NCBI RefSeq assembly: GCF_025562755.1
Contig: NZ_CP103300.1
Coordinates: 6,388,501-6,452,500, forward strand
DNA: 64,000 bases
Source of the DNA: Endozoicomonas euniceicola
GTDB lineage: Bacteria; Pseudomonadota; Gammaproteobacteria; Pseudomonadales; Endozoicomonadaceae
Direction: 5' to 3'
A program made the position numbers and the translations under genes. Under the pieces are notes generated by a model. That model was not told where the DNA came from, ran no database searches, and saw only the letters and a list, made by a program, of their open reading frames with translations. Shown one piece after another: positions 37,607 to 46,441 of this stretch (positions are counted from its first letter, which is position 1; each line of letters begins with the position of its first letter).

Positions 37607-38005
37607 CTCTGTGCAAGTGGCGAGACCGGAGGAGTTACTCAGAAGCTCAGGGGTTAACCGCTGAATTTAGGTTAATCACTGATGATGGATGTTAGACTGC
37701 ACAGCCCGACCTGTATCGAAAATTTGTCTATCCGGAGAACTATATAACCACTTCATTTATGAAAAACGCCGAGTACAGAGGAGAATCAGTGTTCTGAGGA
37801 GAATTAACGGTGAAAAAACAAAAAAACAAGCTGCATATTTGGCACCTAATTTCTGCATAAGCCCCTACCGACTCTCGCTATCAAGCCCACACAAATTCTG
37901 GCACAATCGAACTATTTACTTTCCAAATGACAATTTGCACGACGCTATTAGACTTTCGCCCGTCAGCCTGTAAATGGCTGTACAAAGTTGACGGGCGGTA
38001 GCGTA

Positions 38006-38420
38006 AGTGCGAGCAGTGAATCAGAGGAGCGGTTTGTGTTATCCAGATTCACAAGAGTAATGGTTGAGGTGCCGATATATCTAATGTGATTCAGGCTTCT
38101 GCATATCCAGATACCCCGACCAGGACATGCTGCAGAACAAACTAAGGTTTGAGCTCTTGGGGCAAAGCTATTAAGCAGGTAGCCTCACCAGAACCACACA
38201 GGGAGCGAACTGAATGGTAAACGACAGCGAGGAGTTATTAAAGCTTCGCCACCGACAACCTGCCAAAGAGTGTGGCAGACAGAACCTAAAATGGGATGCA
38301 GGCAGGCTCAGAAATACTACGCTTTATCTGACGATGTCATAACATTTGCCGGAGCAGAGGCTCTACCCACCCGATAACGTGCCGATACACTACCAAATCT
38401 ATTTCAAATCTAACTTAAAA
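38006..38420 (+). mobile_element. Group II intron 5' fragment (RNA domain I)
   Basis: The segment starts GTGCGAGC, a group II intron 5' end, directly after a strong hairpin (CCCGTCA...TGACGGG, about 37959-37996), the type of target used by group IIC introns. The following ~400 bp have typical domain I motifs such as ACGACAGCGAGGAG and AAATGGGATGCAGGCAG. No RT gene follows; the sequence changes near 38420. Confidence 0.6.
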
Positions 38421-38431
38421 CTGTCGACCTT

Positions 38432-38572
38432 ATGTCACATAATACCTACGTATCCTACCTGAACTCACTTCACAACCTTGGAGCCGGTGGTGCCAATGCC
38501 CTTGCCGAGTCACAAGCGTTGAATGAGTACTTTGCCGAACTGTATGAACCATTTCCGATAGTGATGTCATGA
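38432..38572 (+). pseudogene. 46-residue N-terminal fragment of an unknown gene
   Basis: ATG 38432 opens MSHNTYVSYLNSLHNLGAGG and ends abruptly EPFPIVMS at the point where base composition becomes strongly AT-rich. It looks like the start of a larger protein cut off at a mobile-element border. Family not recognised. Confidence 0.4.
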
Positions 38573-38574
38573 GC

Positions 38575-38902
38575 CTATTATAATGCGGAAAATCATCCGC
38601 TATTTATAGTAGCTGTAGAGCACTTTCTTCATATAGAGTCTAAAGAAATAATCGTAATTTTGCATAAGGCCAACAAAAAACGCCAAAATTATAATGCTAT
38701 TTTTAAGCGTAATAATATTATGTTATATATCAACAAGTTAGACCCTATTTCATCAAATTCATCGAACGCCATATAATATATGAATGTCGTTTATATACAG
38801 CATAAATCCATTCGAGTCTTGAAAAAAGAGCTTGAATTTGAGCAAATGTCATTATAGCTGATGGATAAGAGTCGCAAGATATATAAATTAATGGAATAAT
38901 AT
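38575..38902. other. AT-rich non-coding end region of the cas-tns element
   Basis: About 330 bp between the truncated 46-residue frame and the last tns gene contain no gene. A GCGGA...TCCGC hairpin is at about 38584-38600 and TGTAGAGC lies at 38612. It is a plausible place for a transposon end, but repeated TnsB-type sites could not be established by eye. Confidence 0.4.
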
Positions 38903-39826
38903 CTACCGAGGTGTAGGGAATTGATAATAATAGCCACGGTGCCTAATAGATACAGACCTAACCGGTAATGGTTCTTTATGCCGACAAATATCCAGTTTTG
39001 ATATAAATATATTGTCAGAAAATCTAACGTAGTCTGTAGTAGTGAGTGTTAGCAGAAATATTGACTCAGGTATGTTAATGGTTACCGGCTTAACGCGACT
39101 ATTATTAGTCATCATATTCTGATAAACGCTAGCAAATAATGATGAAAATGGAGGACATAGCAGCCTCCTGGCCAAAAGCATAACCTTTGATTTCGTTAAA
39201 TTTACCCTGTCACACTCATTCGATAGATGAATATCCAGCGTATTACCATTTTTTCTGTGGTACAAAACCTGATTTGAAATATGATCAGGCATAAAGACAT
39301 CTGCCGCATATAGAGCTTTTTCAACAAATAGCTTTCGTACAAGCTCAGTTGTCGGTAAAAATATTTTCACTGCTCTATTTTTAATAATGATTACTTGGCT
39401 ATCTAGCAAATAATCTTCTGGTTGAATTTTTGCTGCTAAAACAAAATCTTTTATTTTGATAGGTAAATCAGCATAACGACACCATTGAGAACTCGATAGT
39501 GAAAATTCCAATTCTAAAGCATCTTTAGCTTTCTGTATAGACTCCATTGCTTTTGATATGAACTCTTTTCCAGGATAAATATGCCTTAAATACGCAAGTG
39601 GAAAAAAAACAACTTTTTCTACACTGTTATTCGCAAAAAAAACGGCTATTGATAAACTACCATCCGTTTTCTTTAGCAAGCCACCAACTATTTTTATTCT
39701 ATAAGGTGGTTTACCTATGCACTCCAACTGTTTAAACAAAGATAAAGGCATATCCTCTAGATAGTGTGAAGAGTAGTCAATTTTTCTTTTTGACTTTATA
39801 CCTAACAAAATATTTCTATTTTTCAT
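38903..39826 (-). CDS. Short TnsE-like protein, last gene of the cas-tns operon
   Basis: The 307-residue protein starts 12 bp after tnsC. It has no zinc-binding Cys/His clusters, so it is not a typical TniQ/TnsD. Its region VKIFLPTTELVRKLFVEKAL lines up with the RYHIPQLELARSLFLINSYF region of Tn7 TnsE as I remember it, and similar spacing continues through LDIHLSNECD and KSKVMLLARRLLCPPFSSLF. TnsE is 538 residues; this protein would correspond to its N-terminal ~300 and lacks the C-terminal DNA-binding part. In Tn7, TnsE selects conjugating or replicating DNA. Assignment is tentative; it could be a new target-selector. Confidence 0.45.
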   Translation of the reverse strand: MKNRNILLGIKSKRKIDYSSHYLEDMPLSLFKQLECIGKPPYRIKIVGGLLKKTDGSLSIAVFFANNSVEKVVFFPLAYLRHIYPGKEFISKAMESIQKAKDALELEFSLSSSQWCRYADLPIKIKDFVLAAKIQPEDYLLDSQVIIIKNRAVKIFLPTTELVRKLFVEKALYAADVFMPDHISNQVLYHRKNGNTLDIHLSNECDRVNLTKSKVMLLARRLLCPPFSSLFASVYQNMMTNNSRVKPVTINIPESIFLLTLTTTDYVRFSDNIFISKLDICRHKEPLPVRSVSIRHRGYYYQFPTPR

Positions 39827-39838
39827 AAACTATTAGAA

Positions 39839-41629
39839 TTAAAGGTTTTTTACATCTGCAATTAGATTATTAGTTAATAAACCGTGATAAATATCTTTGG
39901 CTGTACATCCTTTAGTAAGAGTATTTCTTATCATAGTTGTGTCACAACCAAGAAGGCAAACCTCCTCTCTATTAACTTTTGGTGACAGCAGTTCTATAGA
40001 CTCAATACTTGAAATATCCAGATCGAGTGCAATACGGACAAGATCTTTCATATTTTTACCTGCATTGTTGACTAACACATATTCAGCTAAAGATATTGAT
40101 TTTGCTTCTGAAACATTCATTATATTCCTCAAGTATTCAGATAATGAATTTCTCGAATGTATTTGATCACGCAGCTGCCTGAAATGTTTTTCTTTTTCAT
40201 TTTTATCAGGTGCACTCTCTCTATCAGGAAATATCTCATCACCGATTTCTCTCACATCTAACGCCCTAACATCAATATCTTCATTGTCATCAAAAAATTT
40301 TTCATCAGAAACAATATTTGAACTATTTTTCAACTGGCTATCATAAGAAACCAATGTGTCAATTTTTTTCTGGAATTTGCCAAATGCAACTTTTGATATA
40401 GATCGAATCAATTTAGAAGAAATCAATTCAGGAACTGCCTTATCAACATCCCCAGCACTCAATGATTTATTTATATTAAAACACTTCCATTCACTTTCGA
40501 TAATTTTAATTTGCACCAAAATATATAATTTTACACACAATCCTTTGATTGCTGCAGTATTTCTATAAAATTCTTCAGCTACTTCCTGAGTTAAAATAAG
40601 GGGAGAGTCGGTCCATTGATAAGAAAATAAATTAGTCATAAACTGCATAAATTCACAATCACTTTTATACAGCACTTCACCTTCTTTACTTTCTTTGTTA
40701 ACTTGCATTCTTGTCCAATGCATAAGTTCAGTACCAGTAATCCTTTTATCCTGAGCAAGTGTCAATTTCGCATTTCGAATTTCTGGTGTACCTATGCAAA
40801 TAAAAGGTACACCGATTCTTTGTGAAAATGATATCAAAAAATTCTTAGCCTTAGTCACCTTATCCTTTTTCCCCTGCAGGAAAAGCTGAATTTCATCGAA
40901 TACAATCACCCCTACGGCATGTTTTTTTAATAAAAATTTCAGTTTGTTGACTTTTTTATTCGTCGAAAGATCAGAGTATCTTTCAAAGTACATCGATCCT
41001 AATATATTATCAAAACCTTCAAAAGCATTATTGCAAAGACCATCAATATCACCATCATGTGAGACCTGCACCACCACCTTAGGCAACTGATAAGTTACTA
41101 AATCTGGATACAGCTCTGTATCGTGCATAATGACATCTGGAAAAACCTTCAAAGCTTTGATCATGCTCTTCGTCTTTCCACAATCACTGATACCTATAAG
41201 GCAAAAGCCAGTATTTGTAATACCACCTAATGCATGATCTCTCGTCGTTCTTAAGTAGTATCCTTGCCTAATTGCCAAATCTATTTTCTGAAACAGTTGA
41301 TAATGTTCATAATCAATATGAAAGAAGTCAAGCAGACCATAACAACATTCTTTTTTATTATTAAAAGGTAATATTCTTTGTTCTTCTGAGCAAATTATTT
41401 CAGACTGTGTCTTCTTTATAAAATCTGGAACATTTGGAACAAGTGGCAATGCCTCAATATATTGATTGCCCTGGTATAAGAGGTTTGACTGAGGACGATA
41501 CATTGCTTTCTCAAAAACAATTACATTTTCATTATTAGAAGTGTCATCATCTGTATTCATTGACACACCTTTGTTTTTTTTAGCTTTTATAGAAATCACT
41601 TTACCATTTTTTTTATCATTATTTTTCAT
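39839..41629 (-). CDS. tnsC: TnsC-like AAA+ transposition regulator
   Basis: The 596-residue protein has an AAA+ core: GFCLIGISDCGKTKS (Walker A, residues ~146-153) and GVIVFDEIQLFLQGK (Walker B, Asp245-Glu246), then FICIGTPEIRNAK (sensor 1). TnsC forms filaments on target DNA, links the target selector to TnsAB and hydrolyses ATP. Its length is close to Tn7 TnsC (555) and much longer than the ~330-residue TnsC of I-F3 elements. A ~200-residue acidic C-terminal extension may bind TnsA, TnsB or the adjacent TnsE-like protein. The gap to tnsB is 15 bp. Confidence 0.88.
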   Translation of the reverse strand: MKNNDKKNGKVISIKAKKNKGVSMNTDDDTSNNENVIVFEKAMYRPQSNLLYQGNQYIEALPLVPNVPDFIKKTQSEIICSEEQRILPFNNKKECCYGLLDFFHIDYEHYQLFQKIDLAIRQGYYLRTTRDHALGGITNTGFCLIGISDCGKTKSMIKALKVFPDVIMHDTELYPDLVTYQLPKVVVQVSHDGDIDGLCNNAFEGFDNILGSMYFERYSDLSTNKKVNKLKFLLKKHAVGVIVFDEIQLFLQGKKDKVTKAKNFLISFSQRIGVPFICIGTPEIRNAKLTLAQDKRITGTELMHWTRMQVNKESKEGEVLYKSDCEFMQFMTNLFSYQWTDSPLILTQEVAEEFYRNTAAIKGLCVKLYILVQIKIIESEWKCFNINKSLSAGDVDKAVPELISSKLIRSISKVAFGKFQKKIDTLVSYDSQLKNSSNIVSDEKFFDDNEDIDVRALDVREIGDEIFPDRESAPDKNEKEKHFRQLRDQIHSRNSLSEYLRNIMNVSEAKSISLAEYVLVNNAGKNMKDLVRIALDLDISSIESIELLSPKVNREEVCLLGCDTTMIRNTLTKGCTAKDIYHGLLTNNLIADVKNL

Positions 41630-41644
41630 TTTAAATCCTTTATA

Positions 41645-43918
41645 TTATTCATCAGTAAAGTTACCGAAGACACCTCTAAACCGATCATTAATCGATTTTT
41701 CTGATGCATTACTTGAATCAGATTCGGCTACAGTATCAACAGATTTTGATGGTTTATCTGATATAGAGTTCTTTTCATCAGTCAAGGCCAGTGTTGCGTT
41801 CATCCTTTCTTGCGTCAATGCATCCACTTTTTGATTTTTAATATCTGTTGTAATTATAGGCTTGCCTTTTGCTCTTTTCTTGGCTTGTTTAACCAGATTT
41901 TGAATAGTTTGCTCAGTTTCATCAACCATATTTTGCCAATAGTTTGAAAGCTCATTATCACGATCAATGTACCTATAAATATGTTCTATCTCAGCCAAAG
42001 ATAAATCTTTGTACAGTCGCTCTGATCTGGCTGTCATGTAACAGGTTTCATAACTACCATCATTGTGCAGCAAATATATTTTATTCATATTTCGTGGATC
42101 ATAGCATATTTGATGCTTTCGTTTGAACGCTGATTTTATAAACCAACCTGCCGAATCACCGGATTCACAGCTATAATAAAGATCGCCATAGAAATGTAAC
42201 CCATGACGTGTATTATTAATTTCTTTACGATATAAAATAGACTGTCTAAATAAATCAAGTGATGGCCGCGATAATCGCCCCGTTTTATTTTCTATACCCC
42301 AATGCCATAGCTCAACAGGAATTGGCTTCACATTTTCTGCCACCATTTGTTGAGTTAACGGATAGTGCTGCCTAGTCTGCGTGTTGAGTTGTATCACACG
42401 ACTAAGTACCATGATGACATACTCGCGCATTGTCAAACATGCTTTTCTTCGAGGATCTTTAAGTACACGCTCTTCTGCAGGCTTTAGTGGTTTACCTGGA
42501 ATATAAGGCTCGACATAATGTTGTATCAAACCAAATGTTCTTTCTATAACAGGCTTTAAATCAGGCCTGAGTACTGGAGCTACTTCAACCTGAATACCAA
42601 GATCTAGGAGCCCCTGCGGGATATTTTTATTTGAAAAAGACTCATTATCTGCAAGGATTTTCTCTGGTATGCCTGCGCAAGGAAATACATCTTCTATAGA
42701 CATACCTTCAGGTAGTGGTAGTTCACTTTCAGAAATATTATAAAGATCCAGCAAAGTCCTCATATTTGACATACCACTATCCAAAGCCATACTGGCACTG
42801 CTCCAGTTTGGTCCTTCCAAACCAATATAAAGACCAACAATCAGCCGAGAATAAGTATCAACCATTGCGTATATAACAGGCCTTCCAATCACCATAAGTG
42901 ATAGCTCAGAGGACAGATTCTCACTTTCTTCGTAATTCCCTTTTTCAATGGCTTCAGAAATTAGATGAAGCCTTCCACGGAACATAATCCCGACGATAAA
43001 GATATCTGCAATGGTTGCATCTATTTCAAATTGATGACCTGGCCCTGGAATATTCTGTAAAAAATCCTTTGTTAAAGGCCTGCATTGTTTATTAAACTCA
43101 CGCCCACCAAGAATTCTTCTCAAATAGCGAGCCGGAGAATATTTTGTATTTTTATAGTTAAGAAACTGCTTATAAGAAACCACTTCCTCAGGGGGCAAGC
43201 CAGGAAAATAAGTCCTTAGCATTTTTTTGTAAAGCTGTTTCAACTTCCGTGGTCTTTTAGCCAGAGGATCAGTATCAAGAATCAATTCAAAAGTATCATA
43301 GTGAGGGACTGCTGAAATTCCTTTCCTATGCTTACTTCCAGCAGGTCCACGTTTTTTTGGTACTGGTACAATATGGACAGTATCTGATGCTTCATTATCG
43401 GTAGTGTTTTTTTGCTCTGCCTTTGCTCTACCTCGCCTATTATACTGTGGTGCCATTGCCGCAGGTTTTTTACCAAACTGCCAGTATCTTTTAATGCATT
43501 GATAAATAGTATCATAACGTACATTATACTCTTTAACGATCTTTGCAATATACGCTCCTCGCACGTTCCTCAAATAACAATCTGGTTCATTCCGTAAAAA
43601 ATCAAGCAACAAATTATTAAATTCTTTTTGTTTTAACCTCTGTTTATCAGAAAACAAATGAGGATTCACAATAAAACGATCATCAACAACCTCAATATTT
43701 TTGGTTTTGATGTTCTCTAAAATTAATCTCTGACTGCCTTCGAACGGCATCCCAGCTCCATCAGCCAGTTCGATCAGATAACAGGCATCACTGCACGAAC
43801 AGACCCATAGCAATCTAAAAAAAACATCTTTGTCTTCAGCTAATAAACAACCGAAGTCTTGTAATGTATCGAAGCTTTCACGATTGCATCTAAAAACCAT
43901 ATTATTAAATAACTGCAT
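41645..43918 (-). CDS. tnsB: TnsB DDE transposase
   Basis: The 757-residue protein is the TnsB-type transposase. The catalytic triad is visible as Asp300 in HQFEIDATIADI, Asp424 in KILADNESFSN and Glu459 in KPVIERTFGLIQHY, a D-x-D(34)E arrangement. N-terminal helix-turn-helix-like regions (NVRYDTIYQCIKRYWQFGK) should bind the element ends. It makes the 3' end cuts and joins them to the target. It resembles Tn7 TnsB (702 residues) in size. The catalytic residues are intact, so the element could be mobile. The gap to tnsA is 8 bp. Confidence 0.92.
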   Translation of the reverse strand: MQLFNNMVFRCNRESFDTLQDFGCLLAEDKDVFFRLLWVCSCSDACYLIELADGAGMPFEGSQRLILENIKTKNIEVVDDRFIVNPHLFSDKQRLKQKEFNNLLLDFLRNEPDCYLRNVRGAYIAKIVKEYNVRYDTIYQCIKRYWQFGKKPAAMAPQYNRRGRAKAEQKNTTDNEASDTVHIVPVPKKRGPAGSKHRKGISAVPHYDTFELILDTDPLAKRPRKLKQLYKKMLRTYFPGLPPEEVVSYKQFLNYKNTKYSPARYLRRILGGREFNKQCRPLTKDFLQNIPGPGHQFEIDATIADIFIVGIMFRGRLHLISEAIEKGNYEESENLSSELSLMVIGRPVIYAMVDTYSRLIVGLYIGLEGPNWSSASMALDSGMSNMRTLLDLYNISESELPLPEGMSIEDVFPCAGIPEKILADNESFSNKNIPQGLLDLGIQVEVAPVLRPDLKPVIERTFGLIQHYVEPYIPGKPLKPAEERVLKDPRRKACLTMREYVIMVLSRVIQLNTQTRQHYPLTQQMVAENVKPIPVELWHWGIENKTGRLSRPSLDLFRQSILYRKEINNTRHGLHFYGDLYYSCESGDSAGWFIKSAFKRKHQICYDPRNMNKIYLLHNDGSYETCYMTARSERLYKDLSLAEIEHIYRYIDRDNELSNYWQNMVDETEQTIQNLVKQAKKRAKGKPIITTDIKNQKVDALTQERMNATLALTDEKNSISDKPSKSVDTVAESDSSNASEKSINDRFRGVFGNFTDE

Positions 43919-43926
43919 ACATACTA

Positions 43927-44751
43927 CTATTTTTCACTTACTATCTCAATTTCACTAATTTTTGTATTCTCGTTAATCGGCTTAGAGAAATAATCATAAT
44001 CAAGTTCTCTTGTTGCTAATAAATATCTAAACACTGAAAGCGAGTTGCCAACAGGCCACTTTTCAATAGTATTTATATGATTACAGAAATCTCGTATCGA
44101 TATTGGTTTTGCATAGTAGGCTTTAAGCATAGATTTAACTGTCATACTTGCAGACACTAAATTTTCTTTTGCCCACTCATCATTTTCAAAATTCCATTTT
44201 GAAAATGACCAATGCATGCCATCTACGAGATTCCTATCAATATCCAGCTCTGTAACTATTTTGAATCCGTAGTTTCTCTCCAAACAATAGATACGAGCTA
44301 TTTCTAGAAGTTCTAATTCTCTTTCTGTCAATAGATTTTTACTATCAATAAATGGGATAGCAATATCTTTTTGGTACCCAGTACCGTAGTCAACAGTCAC
44401 AATAAAGTCGACCGTCATAACCTGAGCTACTTTACTTTCCAGACTATGACCTGGATGTGCAATACCTGTTGCTTTGGCAATAGGTAAAGTTAAAGATCTG
44501 TCCAGAGGGAACTGTTCTCTAATATCTGTCACCCACCTGTTTTTTTCCAACATTAGAAATAGCCAAAGTTCATACCTGGATGCCAGGTGATAGACTCGAT
44601 TATGACGTCCTTTCACACGTATACGGTATGAAATAGTGTTCGATATATCACTTGCAAACAGCCACGGTAAATAGTCTGCACCAAATCCTTGACCTCTACC
44701 CTCATCAAATTTCTTTTGGATCATTCCCTCTGTTTCTGTTTTTATAATCAA
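43927..44751 (-). CDS. tnsA: TnsA-like endonuclease with altered catalytic site
   Basis: A TTG start at 44751 is favoured because GAGGTGA lies 5-6 bp upstream. The 274-residue protein aligns along its length with Tn7 TnsA (273): DEGRGQGFGADYLPWL, DIREQFPL and VMTVDFIV are shared in pattern. Tn7 catalytic residues E63 and D114 correspond to Glu61 and Asp115. The AIQVKPAAAL block with Q130 and K132 reads AIPFIDSKNL here, so Gln becomes Pro133 and Lys becomes Ile135. TnsA normally cuts the 5' ends to allow cut-and-paste; this version may cut poorly. The alignment is from memory. Confidence 0.85.
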   Translation of the reverse strand: MIIKTETEGMIQKKFDEGRGQGFGADYLPWLFASDISNTISYRIRVKGRHNRVYHLASRYELWLFLMLEKNRWVTDIREQFPLDRSLTLPIAKATGIAHPGHSLESKVAQVMTVDFIVTVDYGTGYQKDIAIPFIDSKNLLTERELELLEIARIYCLERNYGFKIVTELDIDRNLVDGMHWSFSKWNFENDEWAKENLVSASMTVKSMLKAYYAKPISIRDFCNHINTIEKWPVGNSLSVFRYLLATRELDYDYFSKPINENTKISEIEIVSEK

Positions 44752-44825
44752 AACTCACCTCTTTTAATTATGTAATAATCTGTACAGACTTATAATCGTA
44801 AAACAACATAGAATAACCAAATAAA

Positions 44826-45419
44826 CTAAAAGAACGGCACCGTTACATGTTTATCTTTGCTTGAATAACCGTACGAGTTAAATTTACCATCGGATCTACT
44901 TTTAGCTTCAACTCTATGCAAGTATCTTTTCATTGGTCGGTTAGATTTACTACTATACAGTTTAACCAGATGGGCATGCGTATCTACAGGTGGTAGTTTT
45001 TCAATAATTTCTATTGCTTCACTTTCACTGTACCTTTTCTTCATCCAATAAGACAGTTGTCTCTTTTCTATCTTGTTATTCCTGAACAATAATATTTCTT
45101 CTGTAGATTCAGGTACCAGAGTTACAAAGTTACTTTTTCCGCTGATAGCATTAATAGCTTTAAGCTTTTCAAGCATTTTACTTTTCAGAAAGATATTCAA
45201 CGTCTCTTTCTCATAGCTAAAAAGACGGATTAATGCCCCTAAGCCCTCTTTATTTTCGAGTGGAAAATCAATACCAATGTTCCAGTTATTTCTTTTATTA
45301 CAACTGTGCAAATAGGATATAACATGCGAACATGATATCGCCTGAATATCTTTATCTTCTGGTAAATGTAGCTCAATATAATACCTTGGCTTCTTAGTCA
45401 TAGTGTTACTCCTCCTCAT
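44826..45419 (-). CDS. cas6f: Cas6f (Csy4) crRNA endonuclease
   Basis: The start overlaps the cas7f stop by 4 bp (a second ATG is six codons in). The 197-residue protein has the Csy4 pattern: YYIELHLPED, NIGIDFP, and the C-terminal KFNSYGYSSKDKHVTVPFF. The catalytic His of Csy4 (His29) corresponds to His38 in ISYLHSC, and a Ser-rich LYSSKSNRP lies near the usual Ser148. It should cut repeat hairpins and stay bound to the crRNA 3' end. The Arg-rich helix is less basic than in P. aeruginosa Csy4, so the repeat may differ. Confidence 0.85.
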   Translation of the reverse strand: MRRSNTMTKKPRYYIELHLPEDKDIQAISCSHVISYLHSCNKRNNWNIGIDFPLENKEGLGALIRLFSYEKETLNIFLKSKMLEKLKAINAISGKSNFVTLVPESTEEILLFRNNKIEKRQLSYWMKKRYSESEAIEIIEKLPPVDTHAHLVKLYSSKSNRPMKRYLHRVEAKSRSDGKFNSYGYSSKDKHVTVPFF

Positions 45420-46441
45420 TCATTTTTCTCAGCCATTAACCCACCTTTTAAAATAAAAGCCATCAGAAACATTTCATCCTGATTAGGTTCTTTCCTTTTC
45501 TTCATTGCCAGTAACATTTTTTCAAAGCTTGAAATAATGCTGTAAAGATCATTTTTTTCACCTTGATCTCGCCAGCAAATAGCATACTTTTTATCGTAAG
45601 CAACAGGATTTATATTGACAGGCTCTAAACCTTCTCCATTATCTCCATTTACATACCAGCGATCTATGGTATGAATTGCGTTCAATATTTTTTCCTTTGT
45701 AAAGCAAACCTGTTTAATTCCATTCTCACCATCGGTCGTCGCCAATATTTTACGCCGTTCTTTGTCATTAACTGGAAACAGCTGCGACGGGTACACCTCC
45801 ATACCTCCACCAAAATAAAATAGTGCTTCGACTTCTATTCGTGGAAAAGAGTGGTCTCCTGACAAGGATGCAACGATCAACTCGACCAGCTCATCAATAA
45901 CCGATCTATCTTGCTTACTCTTGGCGATATCACTTAAAGCATAAAACTCTTTTGCAGTTCCCAGCTTAAATTCATGCACTTTTTCATTAAACTTGACTTT
46001 GACAGCTCTACCTATTCGACAAGCATTGTAATTTCTCCAACACCACCTGAGATTAAGAATATTCTCCAGGTAAGCTTTGGCAAACACTTCGAAGCCAAAG
46101 AGGCGCTCAAATTCTGAGCCAAACTCTTCTATCTTCTCTCTCACTGCATATGTAGTACAGCTGGCAAGCTCTCTCCAGCAATCCAGAAAATCAAATTGCG
46201 TTTTTATTGCCAGCGTTGAGCAATGAGCGGGCAATATTGCCATCTCCTTATCAACAATGTTATTTGAATTCAGATTCTTTAAATTCTTGCCTTTGATCGA
46301 ATTTACATCCGCAAAAGGAGCCGTATTTTTCCATCGATCTTTCTCTAAAGGCAAATAACGCCCTTGCTCATCGACCGCCCAAAACGTCGCAAAAGCAGCT
46401 TCTATCGATCTTTCAAATGATGCGCCACCTTGTAATTTCAT
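45416..46441 (-). CDS. cas7f: Cas7f (Csy3) Cascade backbone protein
   Basis: The 341-residue protein has the length of Csy3 (about 340) and the recognisable EVEALFYFGGGMEVYPSQL block, in which the (G)xEVYPSQ element is typical of Cas7f. Six copies normally coat the spacer part of the crRNA. The start overlaps cas5f by 4 bp and the end overlaps cas6f by 4 bp, so translation is coupled. It appears intact. Confidence 0.85.
   Translation of the reverse strand: MKLQGGASFERSIEAAFATFWAVDEQGRYLPLEKDRWKNTAPFADVNSIKGKNLKNLNSNNIVDKEMAILPAHCSTLAIKTQFDFLDCWRELASCTTYAVREKIEEFGSEFERLFGFEVFAKAYLENILNLRWCWRNYNACRIGRAVKVKFNEKVHEFKLGTAKEFYALSDIAKSKQDRSVIDELVELIVASLSGDHSFPRIEVEALFYFGGGMEVYPSQLFPVNDKERRKILATTDGENGIKQVCFTKEKILNAIHTIDRWYVNGDNGEGLEPVNINPVAYDKKYAICWRDQGEKNDLYSIISSFEKMLLAMKKRKEPNQDEMFLMAFILKGGLMAEKNE

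Larger units (their letters stand above)
35982..37645 (+). mobile_element. IS110-family element inserted in an IS1380 end
   Basis: Comparison with copy B gives the joint: TTTAG before 35982 and CTCAGGGG after 37645 are contiguous in copy B. The element has no inverted repeats and no clear target duplication, as expected for IS110. A one-base uncertainty remains because G is shared. Confidence 0.8.
34310..37671 (-). mobile_element. IS1380-like element, copy C, invaded by an IS110 element
   Basis: The ends are CCTAAATTCAGC (34310) and GCTGAATTTAGG (to 37671) and TTAAT flanks both sides (34305-34309; 37672-37676). The transposase gene is intact; the IS110-type element sits in the last ~30 bp of the element. 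Confidence 0.88.

Noticed and set aside
37959..37996. Hairpin before the intron fragment as an attC site
   Set aside because: The arms CCCGTCA/TGACGGG lack the GTTRRRY and RYYYAAC cores; more like a terminator-type target of a group IIC intron.
38584..38625. Two adjacent small hairpins as a possible CRISPR repeat
   Set aside because: The stems differ from each other and are not repeated.
38903..39826. Calling the last operon gene TniQ
   Set aside because: No Cys/His zinc-finger clusters and no TniQ-type N-terminus; the pattern is closer to TnsE.
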